NCBI GenBank assembly: GCA_020746875.1
Contig: JAGTJL010000024.1
Location: 558,001 to 622,000, forward strand
Length of the DNA stretch: 64,000 nt
Reading direction: 5' to 3'
From: Rhexocercosporidium sp. MPI-PUGE-AT-0058
Lineage: Eukaryota > Ascomycota > Leotiomycetes > Helotiales
Part shown: one piece after another, positions 13,155-26,700 of the stretch
How positions within the stretch are numbered: the first letter of the stretch is position 1
Layout of the letters: each line of letters opens with the position of its first letter
The notes under the pieces: generated by a model
Database searches by the model: none
The model's input: only the letters and a program-made list of their open reading frames with translations
Told to the model about the DNA's origin: nothing
Made by a program: the position numbers and the translations under genes

Positions 13155-13460
13155 TGTGAGAATAGGCGAGCCAATCAGAGTGAGGAAGCGCAGTAGGTGA
13201 GGACACGTGATTAAAGAGAGAGAATTGCTTACTTGCTTAAAGAGCTAAAAGAGCTCTTCGATAGTTATATACAAAATAATAGCTTCTTTAGAAGCTTCTA
13301 CGACTACGTAACTAATTACGTAACTTATACGAGCTACGTAATTGAATACGAGCGTAATTTCCCGGAATACGAAGGTAATTTCCGGGCCGCGTAAGCAGTA
13401 GAAACTCTTTCGGCTATTCTAGGGTAAAATCCGCACGAGTTACCGAAGTGAAATCTAATA
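13155..13460 (-). repeat. 3' LTR of Copia element 2
   Basis: 306-base LTR starting TGTGAGAATAGG and ending AAATCTAATA (the partner ends AAATCTAACA, giving TG...CA). It matches 19018-19323 throughout, for example AGAGTGAGGAAGCGCAGTAG in both. This copy keeps more G and C than its partner, so RIP hit the two LTRs unequally. Confidence 0.92.
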
Positions 13461-16400
13461 CGCCTTCTTAATAAGTAACGTAATAGCTTTATAAGCTTAT
13501 ATATAAGCTAGCTTTAAAGCAGAGCTTATATTTACAAGAATAGGCTTAATACATAAAATAACCCTTTGCGGAGGATAAGCTAGTTATAAAAAGAGAGAAA
13601 TATAAATTATAATCTTATTTCCTCCGCTTTAGCCTTATTCAGCTAGTCTTAAAAGCCTTATGAATTCAATGAATTTAGGCTTATTTAATGGCTTTATAAA
13701 GCCGTCGGCTTTTTGTTTAGACCTTCTTATATAAATTAGGTTTATTTCGCTTTAATTTATAAGGTCGCGGACGTAATAGTATTTGACGGCAATATGCTTA
13801 GTCCTCTCGTGGAATTAAGAGTTATTAGCCAATAAGAGAGCGCCGTTATTGTCCGTATAAACAGGGAATCGTTCTTATATATAATAGCCTAATTCGGTTA
13901 AAAGCTGCTTTATATAAATAGCTTCTTTAAAAGCCGAATTAATAGCTATATATTCGGCCTCAGTCGTACTTTAAGCTATAATACTTTAGAGCTTGCTTTT
14001 CCAGCTGAATAAGCAACTCGCTAAGTAAAAGCTCAAGCCGCTAGTCGATTTAGTCGTACTAATATCTCCGGCGTAATCGGCGTCGCAATAGCCGCTTATA
14101 TATTAACTAGAGCTTTTTTTGTAAATTAGCTTTAGCTTTTTTAATCTTTTTAGGTATTTAAGTACGTTTTTAAAAGCAATTATGTGATTAGTGCTAGAGT
14201 TATTAGCGAATCGAGCGAGCTTTATAACTGAGTAGTAAATATCGGGTCTAGTTATTAGCGTAAGAAATAAGAGGCAGCCTATAATTTACTGATATTAATT
14301 TATTTCCTCTTTATTAGCCTGATTAGGATTAGGCTTTAGCTTAGCCTTCGAATCTATTAATATATCTTTAGGCTTATAGTCGGTCATATTAAACCGCGCT
14401 AGCACTTTCTTAATATAGCTCTCTTAGCTTAGCTTCATATAACCTTTGTCTAGGTTATAGTCGATATTTATATTTAAGTAGTCCTTTATTAGTCTTAAAT
14501 CCTTTAATTTAAAGAGCTTTTTAAGCTCTTTAATAAAGGATTTAATATTATTGACGCTTAGGCTAATTATTATTAAGTCGTCTACGTAAATAAAGATTAT
14601 AAGCTATTGCTCTTTATTAATTAAGATATAATTCTCGGTAATTAAGGCTTGAAAACCGAGTTTTTGGACTAGGACTTCTTTTAGCGTAATAAACCAGAGC
14701 TTAGCTGATTGTTTTAGCTTATATAAGGCTTTATTAAGTAAGAGTAGTTTACTAGCGTATTTTTGGGCATTTATGCTTTCGGGAGGTATTATATATAAAG
14801 TATTTATATTAATATTACTTTGTGTAAAAGCCGATATTATATTGACTTTCTATATAAGCCAACCGTAAAGGACCGCTAAGGCGAATATAAGTCGTTAAGC
14901 TATTTGTTTTATTATATTAATAAAAGTGTTTACGTAGTTAAGGCCATAGAGTTGCTCGAACCTTTTAGCGACGAATCTAGCTTTGAATTCGAAGTGATTA
15001 AGTGATTCTTTGATTTTATATACTTATTTAGTCTTTAAAGGCTTATAAGCCTTGCTAACGTCTTTTGGCATTATTTCCTAAGTCTCGTGACTTTTTAGGG
15101 AATTAGCTTCTTTTTCCATAACTTTTAGCTAATAGTTCTTATACGGAGAGGCTATAGCCTCTTTAAAGCTTTTAAGCTTGTAAATTTAAAGGCTTTTAAT
15201 CCGTTTAATAACGACTTTATTAGCCTTTAGTTCTTCGGGCAGTTTTATTAGCCCTTAATTGAAGTCTTCGTCGATTTTAGAGCTTATTAAAGCCATAGAA
15301 GCTAATCTCTTAGCGTCTTTATAAATAGAAAAAGCTTCTTTTTCCTCTTCGATTAATTAATTATTTAATTAGCGAATAGCCGTCTTAAAGCTTAAGTGTA
15401 TTATTAATTGATTTTCCGAAGAGTTAAAGTCTTTAGCGCTAATACTAGCGTTTTTAGTTACGACGTTAAGCTCCCAGCTCGAATAATCCTTTTTAGGCCT
15501 TTTAATAAGCGCTTTAAGCATTTCCGGGCTAATCGCATTAGGCCTCTTATTAGCCTTTAGCGTTTAAAGGAGCTCTTGTGCGAATAAGTCAGATTTGTCT
15601 TTAAAATCCGTTTTCTTGCCCTTTAATTAGTCGATAAGCGACTTTTCGCTTATATTGCCTTTATTAAGCATTTTGTTATTAATACTACTTATTAACTTAA
15701 TAATATCGTCGCTAGCGCCTTTAAACTCTTTAAGTGTTTCGATTATATAATCGAATTCGGTTTTTTCTATTATATTATCCTTAAGGATTAAATCCTCTTT
15801 AATTAGGACGTTTTTAAAGCTTATAACGGCTCTTTTATTCGGTAAATAAACTAAGTAATTATTAAAAGACTTAAAACCGATAAAAATACCTTTATCGGAT
15901 TTATCGATTAGCTTATGAGCTCTTTTATTCTCAAGTATATAAATTAAAGAGCTTAATATGCGAATATAGTCGATTATCGGTAATTTACCATATAAAGCTT
16001 CAAAAGGAGTCTTCTTTATAACGGAGTTATATAACCGATTCTTAATATAAGCTATTCCTTATAATAAGTAAAGCCATAAAAACAAAAGTAATCTCTTAGC
16101 CTTATAAACGCTAATTAGCCGTTTTATTAAGTATTTATTTAACTTTTCGGCTATTCCGTTTTAAGAAGGAGAATAAGAGCTAATATATTTATATATATAC
16201 CCTTTTTGCTTATAATAATACGTCTATTTATTAAACTTGAATTCCTCGGCGTTATTGAGCTTAAAAGCTTTAATATTCGTTATAAATTTATATTTAACGT
16301 TATTTTAATTATTAAATTAATTATTAATTATATTATAAAAGTCGATTAAGACGTTATAAGCGTCGGCTTTAAGTTTTAAGGCGTATAACTAAATAGCTTT

Positions 16401-17186
16401 TAATCTTTTATATATAATAATAAAGAAATAGCGCTCTCCTTTAAGTCCTTTAATTTTAAAAAGCCCCGCAATATCGATATCTAATATAATTAAAGATAGC
16501 GCGTTTAATATAAGCTTTTTATTGCCGATCACGTGCATTTTGCCGCTATTATAAGCGTTATAGTCGGCTAATCTGTTTTTTTATTAGATTTTCTTTAATT
16601 TATGGCTTTTCTCGATCGTTTTAAGAATCGACTTTTTATTTATATATATTAGCCTCTTATAATAAAGGTCTAGCGGCGAATTTAAGTCTACTTAATATAT
16701 TACAGGTTCGAGAGCGTTATTATCGACTTCCGCTTGAACGTAATAGGCGTTATAATTTTATTTAGCTTATAATTAGCTCTTTTTATACTTTAATAAAGTA
16801 CTGTTCTCGATAAAATTAATTAATTAGCTTTTTTTAATTATTTCCTTTAAGCTTAAAAGGGTCGTTTTTAGCCTCGGAATATAATTTACTCGTTAAATAA
16901 TTACTTTCATACCGTTATTACCCTTTATAAGAATATCTCTCGTGCTTAATATCGATAATACGTCGCCGTTAGCAATTATAACCGATTTACGAAGGGTAGG
17001 CTAATAATTAAATAATCATTCCTTATTAAGCGTATAATGCTCGCTAGCACCGGAGTTTAGAACTAGTTTATAATTATAGACGGTTCTAAAAGCTTAATTT
17101 ATAATATCTCCCTCTAATTAGTCAGAATCGGACTCGCTTAATTCCTTTATAATATTTATAAAAGTACTTATAATTAAAGGTTTAAG

Positions 17187-17657
17187 CTATATTTTAAGCT
17201 TTATATTTAACTTACCCTTTAATAAGAGTAAGTGGTTTATGTGTGCCTTTATAGGCTTTCTAGCCGTTATATACTTATTAGGCGGCGTATAAGTCTTAGA
17301 TACGGCTATAATAGCCTTTATAGACTCTGTTTTTAATTTGCCTTTTGACTTCTTAGCCTTTTTAAGCTTATTATTAAGCCTTTTATTCGGGTTTTCCGAA
17401 TTATTAGGCCTTAGCTTAAGGTATAAGACCCAGCACGTAGACGTTATATGTCCCGTGACTTTACACTTATTACAGTACTTCTTATTACCGCTTTTGCCGC
17501 CTTTAAACGCTTTATTAGCGTTAAGGTCGGCGTTAGCGCCTATACGAGCTTCTTCCGAAATTAGGTCGTTAATTAAACCGTTAATATCGATATTCTTAAG
17601 ATTACTTAACATTTTCTCGTATTTACGAGACGAAAAGGCGTCAAAAGAGCTCGGCAA
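17187..17657 (-). pseudogene. Copia element 2 Gag fragment with zinc knuckle
   Basis: The longest open frame left in the left flank (156 codons, no convincing native start). It encodes the C-terminal part of a Copia Gag protein: a helical stretch near residues 1-40, a Gly/Lys-rich linker, then CNKCKVTGHITSTCW at about residues 62-76, a CX2CX4HX4C zinc knuckle that binds the element's own RNA in the capsid. It is followed by a lysine-rich tail. It lies inside element 2 on that element's strand, upstream (in element sense) of integrase and reverse transcriptase. Neighbouring frames are closed by RIP stops, so it is a relic and not a functional gene. Confidence 0.85.
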
Positions 17658-19017
17658 GCCTTTTAATATTAGGCTAGTTATTACAGGCTTTAAAATCTCG
17701 CAGTCTAGCTACTTTAGGTATATGGCGCTTAATTAGATTACGCTAGTATATTCGTTTATACTCTTATAAGAGCTATAATTAGAATCGACGATTTGATTTA
17801 TATAACGGCCGACTAGCTTAAGCGTTAATTGGCCGAAAGTAGATTAAATAGCGTTTTATAGCTTTTTAATCGTATCTTTGTCTTTAAATCGCTCTTAATT
17901 TTTCAGCGATATAATCGACTTTAGCGCCTTTAGCGCTTTTTGATTTTACGTCTTAAAGTAGTCTAACTTCTTGTAATATTTTACGGCTAACTCGTAAAAA
18001 TAAGAGGCTAATACGGTTCTACCTCCTTCGATACCCCTAGCGTAATACAAGGATTAGTCCGAAGGTAAAGCTTTGCCGGAAATATAAGGCATATAGCTGT
18101 TAATTTTTAGGAATAAACTAGCGGGATTTATTTACTTAATATAATTAGACTTTCTTACTAGCTTCTCTCCTTTAAAAGTAATAACAGCTATTTTTAAGCT
18201 TATCTTAATTAAGTTTAGCTTTAATTCCTTTAGGCAATTTTATTACTTATAGTAATTTATTAAATTATTTTAGTCTTAAACTTTATTTAAGTCTTTATAA
18301 CCTCACAATAAGGCTATCCTTCTTAATTTAGTATGCCCTAAATCGATATAAAATCGATATTTAAGGTAAAAAGTCTTGCCGAAGACTTATATATTACCTT
18401 ACCGAGGGTTTCGCTTAACTAATGTTATAACAGGGTTCCCAGCGGTCTGCTTAGGCTCTTATTATAACGCTAGCGCCACTATTAGCTTAGTTTTCTCTTA
18501 TAAGAAGTAAATAAGCTTAATTAGTTATAACCTTATCTAAGGATAGGTTTTTATATAATTAAAAAAGCCTAAAAACTATTGTAATTTATATTAAACTAGT
18601 AACGATTCGGACAGCCATTCTTTAATATAAGTCACGCTAACACGCTACTTATAGCCACTACTAGCGCCGTAAAAAATATAAGCGCTTAAGAATGAGAAAT
18701 TTATTATAAAACCTAAAACCGCAATTTAAGTAATTACGCACGCTTATAACGTCTAAGGACCGCTAAGTTATAATTTCCTTAAAGTTTAGTCTTAAGGTTA
18801 AAGGCCTCGGGTCCATAATACGTCTTAATCGGGTTAGTAAGGGCTTAAAGGAGTTTAGCTTACTTTAAGAGAAGCTAGTATAGCTTTATCGACAAGCGTT
18901 TAAACGGAAGTAGCCGAAGCGGTATTAGCCGAGGAAGCTCAGCTAGTCGTCTCGATTAGGAAGTGTATCGGTGACTAATATTATTAACTGCCTTAGCGAA
19001 TTGCCGAATTGCTATTA

Positions 19018-19323
19018 TATAAGAATAAGCGAGTCAATTAGAGTGAGGAAGCGCAGTAGGTGAGGACACGTAATTAAAGAGAGAGAATTGCTTACTTACT
19101 TAACGAGCTAAAAGAGCTCTTTGGTAATTATATACAAAATAATAACTTTTCTAAAAGCTTTTACGATTACATAACTAATTATGTAACTTATACGAGTTAT
19201 ATAATTAAATACGAGCGTAATTTCCCGGAATATAAAAGTAATTTCTGGGCCGCGTAAGCAGTGGAAACTCCTTCGGCTATTCTAGGATAGAATCGGCACG
19301 AGTTACCGAAGTGAAATCTAACA
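19018..19323 (-). repeat. 5' LTR of Copia element 2
   Basis: Partner of 13155-13460, same length and orientation. It starts TATAAGAATAAG where the partner has TGTGAGAATAGG, all differences being G to A, and ends CTAACA. It lies upstream of gag in element orientation. Confidence 0.92.
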
Positions 19324-19924
19324 GTTTTTCTTATTAATAATTACTTTTTACATTTATATATCGTTTTAATAGTGGTTTATTAGGGGGTCGGTCGGGTAAT
19401 ATATTATATAATAATTCCTCGCCCTTTAAGCTGTTTAAACTATAGCGGGAGCGAGTTATATTTAAGTAGATTTACTTATCGTAAAGTAGTCGAGGTTTAG
19501 TGTTTTATAATTGTGTCATTATAAAGATCTTTTAAAGTGTTATAGCGGGGTAAGGCGGGATGTCGAAGTCGGATTTTAAAGAATAATATATTTATACGCG
19601 CGTCGGTCTTTCCATAAGGTTTATTATATAAGGAGTTATTTAGTGAGTTGATTTTATTAGTTTTTGTGTTTTTATATTAATTTTAAAGGCCTATTAATAC
19701 GGTCTCTCTTAACAACCGCGTGAAGTAGTAAGAATTATTAATTAAACCTAGGGTCGGTTTGCCTCTACGAATTTAATTAATATAGTCCTTCCCGGCAACT
19801 GCGTTAAACTGTCGTAATAATAAGTTTAAAGTATTATTTTTTATAGTGTTTTTAATAACTCTCTTGTTTTATTATTTTTAGTTAAACAGCGCGATTTGAG
19901 TGCTTTAATCTATAAGTTAATCAG

Positions 19925-20217
19925 TATTAATTACATTATATTACTTATCCCTCCCGGTAATAGGTAATAACTTAGTTAATCGTAGTAAGACTTAATTATA
20001 TAACGTAAAGCTTTAGTTGTATTTTATGTATTTATTTAAGTCTAAAGAGCTACTTTTAATATGTCGATGAGAGCTTTATATATAAGAAGCTCTTATTATA
20101 CGCTAGTCCTAAAGTAGCTAACGTCAAGCGCTCTTTATTTACCTCTTACGATATGCAACCCCTATATTAACTCATTCTCCGTATTCACGTGGTTCCGTGA
20201 ATATCATTATTCACACA
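19925..20217 (-). repeat. 5' LTR of Copia element 1
   Basis: 293-base LTR matching 7956-8247 with one length difference. It keeps the block CTCCCGGTAATAGGTAA and ends TTCACACA. The duplication GTAAT follows at 20218-20222. Confidence 0.92.
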
Positions 20218-20222
20218 GTAAT
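20218..20222. repeat. Target-site duplication of Copia element 1 (right)
   Basis: GTAAT, identical to 7951-7955. The Copia 0 integrase frame resumes immediately after it. Confidence 0.93.
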
Positions 20223-23200
20223 ATAAAAAAGAGTAATATTAATATTAAATCTATCCTCTTATATATATACTAACCTAATAGAGGAGCAAAGCGCGTAGGC
20301 AAAGAAATAATCAATAAATTAATTAAGATGCGCTTCTCCGCTAATTTACTTCGGGCGCTTTAAATGGAATTAATAATAACAGTAATTATTTTCTATAATA
20401 TAAGTTTATTTACTCGTAAAGGCTTCAAAAGTCTTAACGAAGTATTTTAAGCCTAGTTTAGGTAATATTTTCGGTATTACGACTTTAAGCTCACGCTAAA
20501 GTTAATAACTAATTTACGGCTTAATTAAAGTAATTTATATGTGTACGGCTATAAAGCCTACCTTATAATTAAAAACCGAGAAGCTCTTCGCTAAAAGAGA
20601 GCTTTTAAAGTCAACCCGCGAGCGTACTTTAGTTATTTAATTAAATACGTCTTATTTAATATTTATAAAATCTAAGTGCCTTAATTATAATGCGTAATAA
20701 TAACTTAAAATATTACTTTTAACGAAACCCTCTTTTATTTAGGCTTTTTAAATATAAAGAAAGCGGTCGACTAGTTACGCTTAATATTAAAAGATCTTAC
20801 GGAAATACTAAAAAAAAAAGGAGATTAAGACGCTAGTTTTATTATAATTAACCGATTAAGCGCATTTAACATACTGAAATTAAAAACACCGTTTATTACT
20901 CCGAACGGAGAATAATTAAACGAAGCAATAAGCGCTATAGAAGTCGATAAGCTTATGAGCTCAAGAATATTAAAACCTTTAATTAAGCTTTTAAGCTCGG
21001 AGGTAAAGCCATTTACTCCCCTTTTAATTAAGTTAATAAAAGTAAATACGCTACTTTTAATTAATTTAATAGCTTTTAATTTTATTTAGCCGCTTATTAA
21101 TAAGAACTCGGGGGTAATTTAATTAAAAAAGAGTATTAAACTTCTTATTTATAAACACCTTAATTAAGTCTTAAAACAAATTAATACTTTAAGATAATTA
21201 ACGTCTAAGAGCGTAATTAAGAGAGGTGTTTTACGTAATATATTAAACTTTTGAAGTAATATAAGCCTTAAGCGGAAGTTAATATTATAAGTTATAATTT
21301 ACTTTAAAAGGCTATATAACCGAAAGCGTAGTCTTAAGCGTTAAAGAGCATTTAAAGAAAGTGTCGGCTTTAAGTAATTAAAAGCTTTACTTTAAGTAAT
21401 TAAGTACGAGGAGCATCCGTAATTATTAAAATTAAAAGAAGACAAAGAGTTAAGTTTATACTTATTACTCCCGGCTTTAATTAAATTAAATTCCGGCTTA
21501 TTTAAACCTTTTAAAAGGAAAAGAGTAAAAGACTAAGTAATTAATAAAAGTTAAAAAACTCGAGTTAATAATAAAGTAATAAAACCGAATCGAAGCGTTT
21601 ATATAATAATTATTAAAAAGTTAATTACGGAATTATTATAACCGTTAAGCAACCGCGAGTACTTAAAGGAATTTTTAAGGACTTTCTGGCTTACTTAAAA
21701 ACTAATATAAAAAAACGAAAAAGACTTAAACGTAATTTACGTTATTATATTAACGTTTATATTTAAAAATATCGAAATTCGACAATTAGTTAAGCTCTTA
21801 TAGATTTATTAATTATAAATGCCTAAGAACTTATTAAATTAAAAAGACTTTAGGGACTACTTATTAAGAGAGTACTTCCGAGCCGACGCTATTAAGGAGA
21901 TTATTAACTTTAAGTCGCGCAATTGCTAAAAAGTCGTTAAATACACCTTTATTATTAAGTAATTAATTCCCTTAAAATAAGTATTTCACGCTAAAGTTAA
22001 TTCGTTAAGGTATTTAACCTACTGTCGCTCCCGAGTCGTTATAAAAGGAGACTTATAACTTAAAACGTTAATTTTATTAATATATATAACTACTTTAATT
22101 ACTTATTCATTTAGAACCGCTATAGCTATTATAATTTAATTTAATTTAAAAATAATTCAATTTAATATAATAAATGCCTTTATTAACGTTAAACGAAGTA
22201 AAACAAGTGCTCGCGTACGCTGCTATTTATTAAACGGTTTTAAATAAGACGAAATAATAATAAAAGTTAATCGCGTATTTTACGGACTTAAGGACTCACC
22301 GACGCTATAATACGATAACTTCACTCATACTTTGACAACTTTAAGATTAAGTATTTATAAAAAAGAGCCTTATATATTTATAAACGAGTAACGTACGGTA
22401 TTTATAATATTTTATATTGATAATATTTAAGTGCTTTATTATACTTTAGCTTTTAAAGACGCCAGATTAATTATCGACAGCTTAAATATAATATATAAGC
22501 TTATCGAAAGAAAGTAAACGGAGTAGTTTTTAGGCGTTCGTATTATTAAAGATCGACTAGCAAAGATTATCTTTTTAATATATAATACTTATATTTAAAA
22601 GGTTGTTCTTCGATTTAAGTTAATAAATAAAAATTGCTTAAGTATATTATTACCTTAAGTCGAGTTATTAAAGAATTAAAAATAAGCTACTTTAACTTAA
22701 ATTAAGGAATTTTAAAAGAAGGTTAAATTAATATTTTATATTATAATTATATTACGCGTAAATGTTGTTTTTATTACTTTAAGGCTTTCTCATTTCTTAA
22801 TTAATTCTTTTAAAGGTACTTAATTATAATTAACTAAATAATTCGTTACCTTTTCGGCACTCGTTTCTTAGCGATTACTTATAGCTATAAGCTACGCGAC
22901 TCCAACCTTATAATAATATTAAATGCTTTTTTTATAAATAATATTAAAATAAGGTAATCTTTTAATAAATATATTTTCATACTTTTTAAAGGTTTAATCC
23001 TTTAAAGAATAGCTTTATAAAATACAATTATTACGTCTATAATATAAGTAAAGCTTCTTAAAGTTAAGCGCATCGATAAAGAACTTATAGCACTTTAGCG
23101 ATTCTTTTAAGAATTACGCCTTAATATAAAGATAACTTAAATAATTTTTTATAATAATTAATAAATAATTCAGTTAATTATTAATAAAAATCGGCGTGTT

Positions 23201-23330
23201 TTCTTTAAGTCACGCTACGTTAATATTTAAAATATATAATTACGATAAGGATTTTAAAAAAGTACTTTTATAATAGAATATCTTCTTATAAGCTATATAC
23301 TAACTAACAGACTTATTAAAAACATCTTTC
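20223..23330 (+). mobile_element. Copia element 0, 3' half: rest of integrase, reverse transcriptase, RNase H
   Basis: Continuation of the element left at 7955. At 20270-20420 the integrase C-terminal core reads KEIINKLIKMRFSANLLRAL; at 20570-20760 comes the connector to RT. Reverse transcriptase spans about 21.7-22.6 kb, with SFRTAIAII, VNRVLYGLKDSPTLWYDNFT and the decayed catalytic box FYIDNI (family YxDD). RNase H follows at 22.7-23.1 kb (IIRYLFGTRFLAITYS, later the remains of TTEAEL). Stops are TAA/TAG. No LTR was located downstream; the end given is approximate. Confidence 0.8.
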
Positions 23331-23779
23331 GGCAGAAATTTAAAGTATTTATTACTTTTATTAACTTAATAAATATTCGTGCTTAATTAAAGCATCTCCT
23401 TTAAAAGACTCGTTTTAAGTAGTTTTTCTTATATATATTCTTTATTTTTTATTTATTCTTAAAGTGATTATATAATAAGCTTATCTTTTAATTAAAAAGC
23501 TTTATTTATATTATTATATATTCTTTTATAAAATTCTCTTTTATAAATTTTTATTTATAATTTTATTTTATCAAAAATTAATTGAGCTCGGGAGTATAAA
23601 TTATTATATTTTAAAAAGTTAATTACTCTTAACGATTCTTTAATTTAAAAGCAAACGTAAGTTTTAATTTTTAAAATATAAAAGAATACTTAAAAATTAA
23701 AAGGTTTTTGAGCCTTAGAAATAAGAAAGCAGCTTATTTATTAAAAAGTAAAAGGCTTAAAACCTCCCGAACTAGCTCG

Positions 23780-26700
23780 CTTAAAGCATTAGTTATTATA
23801 TTAATAGCAGGAAAGGCAAGTTAATCGATACGGCCGTCTTACTTACCTTAACTATCGACCGCCGGCGAATTAATTTCCCTTTTTTAATAATTAATTTAAA
23901 AAACACTAACGTCTTAATTAATCGGAAGTTCCTCGAGTATTACGACTTAAAGCAGTCGTATATAAAGAACCGTAACCGACTAAAATAGCCGATAGACATG
24001 CCTATACAGCCGTATTTTAATTAACGAGACTTCGTTAATATTAACCGCTCCGATAAGCTAATCGTTAAGTCTCACTAGCTCGATACGGAACGAAAGGACG
24101 CCCTTATAAATATAAATAATAACCGACGGAAATAAGCTAAGCTTGCGGCACTTGACAATTCCCTTAAAACAAATGCCTTTATACGACTTATTATTAGCGT
24201 CTCGCCGACTTGTCCCTCGAGCTTCGCTAAAGAAGTCAAAGAGCGCTTGCGTATTATAAAGGATTAATTAAACCCTTTAATATCTTATAATTTAAGGTTA
24301 TTATTTAAAAATAAGAAAACCTCTAAAGTTCTCTTAGTGAATCACTAAATAAAGGCGCTTATAACGAAGATTTTCTTAATATTAATAGTAATAATATTTA
24401 TAATATACTTCCGTTTTAAGAAAGCTAAAAATAATAAAATAAAAACCTTTATAATATTAATGTATGAGATCGACTAAGAGCTGACTCGTCGCTAACAAAA
24501 GGCTTAGACTAATTAAATGTCGAGCTCGCATCGATGAATAAAGACCTAACCCTAAAAGAAGCCCTAAAGGCTAAATACGTATAAAATAACGAGTTAATAA
24601 ATAAAAAGCTCCTTATTAAGTATTAAGAGTATACTCCTCTCTTCTCCCGACGAGCCTCTGACGAGCTGCTAGCGCATCGCTAAGGCGTGGACCACTAAAT
24701 CGAGCTTATTAAAGAGAACGACTTATTATTTAAACCTTTTTAGTATATAATTAAAAAATAACTGTCGAAGACTAAGTAGTATATTATCGACAACTTATAT
24801 AAAGATTTTATTAAGCCTTTTAGCATATTATATACGGTCCTTATCCTCTTCGCTAAAAAAGCCGATAATAGTCTCCGACTATACGTCGATTACCGAAAGC
24901 TAAATGCCTTATTTAAAAAGGACCTGTACTTAATCCTTTTAATTAATAAAATAATAACACGCATTTATAAGACAAAGGTTTTCATAAAGCTTAATATTCA
25001 GTAAGCTTTTCATTATATTCACATGTCTTTTAAAAGCGAAGATTATACGACCTTCCGGACTCGATATAATACGTATAAATATAAGATTCTCCCTTTTAGC
25101 CTTATAAACGATTTAGCGACTTTCTAGCGATTTATTAATAATATTTTAATAAAATACTTAAATGACTTTTGCGCTACTTATATAAACGATATCCTTATAT
25201 ATTTATTTACTCTTAAAGAATATAAGATTTACGTTAAAAAAGTAATAATAATATTATAAATATATAGACTTTAAGTCGATATTAAGAAGTCCGAGTTTAA
25301 TATATAAAAGATAAAGTTTTTAAGTTTTATTATCGGCGTTAATAATATAAAAGTAAACCTAGAAAAGGTTAATATAATTAAGGACTAGCGATACGCCGGC
25401 AACGTACGAAATATATAAAACTATTTTAGTTTCTATAACTTTTACCGCCGGTTTATTAAAAACTATAATCGCATCGCTCGACCTCTTATAATGCTTACCG
25501 GAAAGGACGTGCCCTTTAACTTCGACAACGCTTATAAAAACGCATAAGAAATTCTTTAAGAAGCCCTTTAATTTACGCCGGTCTTTTACTATTACGACTT
25601 AATAAAGTAGACGCGGCTAAAGACCGACTTATTAAATGGAGTCGTTATTAAAATCTTATTTTAAATATAAAAAGACAGCACTTATTATTTAATAAAATAC
25701 TTTTCTAAAACTATAACGGACCTTAAGCTTAATTACTTTATTTATAATAAAGAAATGCTGGCGATTTTCCGGTCATTTAAATAATATCGCCTGGAGCTCT
25801 TAAGTGCCTAAAAAGTGTCTTTATTTATATAAACCACCGAGCTTTAAAATACTTTATAATTATTAAAGACTTTATAATTAGGCAAGCTCGATAGGCTGAA
25901 TTCTTTACGCACTTTTATTTTATAATTATATATTATACCGGGACGACTAATACGTTAGCTAATACCTTATTTCGACGGGATTAAGACCTTACGGTTACGG
26001 AAGCACGTAAGCAGGCTATCGGTAGTTAATAATTAATTTCAACCGACAAAATTAATTAAAGAGTCGCTAATAATCTTTAGCTTCCTATCGGCGATCTTAT
26101 AAATGCTTATATTAAAGTCGTAGAAATAATACCCTTAACACTTATAAAAGCCTTAATTCCGGGGGACGGACTAAAGCCCGAGCTAAACGTAAGAGTATTA
26201 ATAGACTTAAAGACTCTTATTATAAAAGAGCTTAACCCGAACTCTATAATAGTTTATAATATTATAAAATATAATATTATTAATTAAGTGCTCTTAATTA
26301 ATAAGTCGTCGCCGTCGCTAAAGCCTTTTCGACAAAAAGCTAAGGAATAGTCGCTTAATTACAAATTAGTAAATAATAAGTTACTTTTTTAAAGACACTT
26401 AAAAGTGCCCTTAAAACCGCCGGAGCTTCGCATAAGGCTAATTCGACACGTATATTTTTAATTATTAATAACACATGCGGGAATCGAAAAGATAAAGGCA
26501 TTATTAAGCCGTAAATACTATTAAAATGGCCTTACTATAAATATAACTTAATACGTAATAAATTGTAATTACTTTCGGCATAAGGCTAAAAGGAATAAGA
26601 CTCTTAGTTTTTTATACTTTTTATTAATCCCCGCTTAGCCATACTAATACCTTATAATAGACTTTATAAAGCTCCCTTTAAATAAGTACGGTTATAACTT

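Larger units (their letters stand above)
13155..19323 (-). mobile_element. Copia element 2, full length, nested in Copia 1
   Basis: About 6.17 kb, bounded by two 306-base direct LTRs (13155-13460 and 19018-19323). It reads on the minus strand: gag with an intact zinc knuckle at 17.2-17.7 kb, and near the other end at about 13.9-14.1 kb the RNase H signature GYCDADYAGDISTTKSTSG followed by TTEAEYIAINSAF. This is the best preserved of the three nested Copia elements, as expected of the youngest insertion. The five bases outside each LTR (ATATT and GTTTT) do not match convincingly, so the target duplication is unresolved. Confidence 0.92.
7956..20217 (-). mobile_element. Copia element 1, full length, inserted into Copia 0 (RIP relic)
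   Basis: Minus-strand LTR retrotransposon bounded by direct LTRs (292 and 293 bases) and a perfect GTAAT duplication. Reading the minus strand from the right: gag lies at about 12.8-11.7 kb, a protease-like motif (a mutated DTGA followed by YRSIISYNQY) near 11.3 kb, integrase about 10.9-10.0 kb, reverse transcriptase about 9.8-9.0 kb, and RNase H about 8.9-8.3 kb with NNADYSLQIGFV and, near the end, a decayed NPADAxTK motif. Most stops are TAA/TAG. The element is itself interrupted at 13155-19323 by Copia 2, leaving only about 600 bases of its 5' end to the right of the insert (19324-19924). Confidence 0.9.

Noticed and set aside
17338..17736. 132-codon plus-strand frame
   Set aside because: Exact antisense shadow of the Copia 2 Gag fragment; hydrophobic Leu-rich translation typical of the complement of Lys/Asn codons.
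13150..19328. Five-base target duplication for Copia 2 (ATATT / GTTTT)
   Set aside because: At best four of five positions agree even if G/A is excused as RIP, so I do not claim it.
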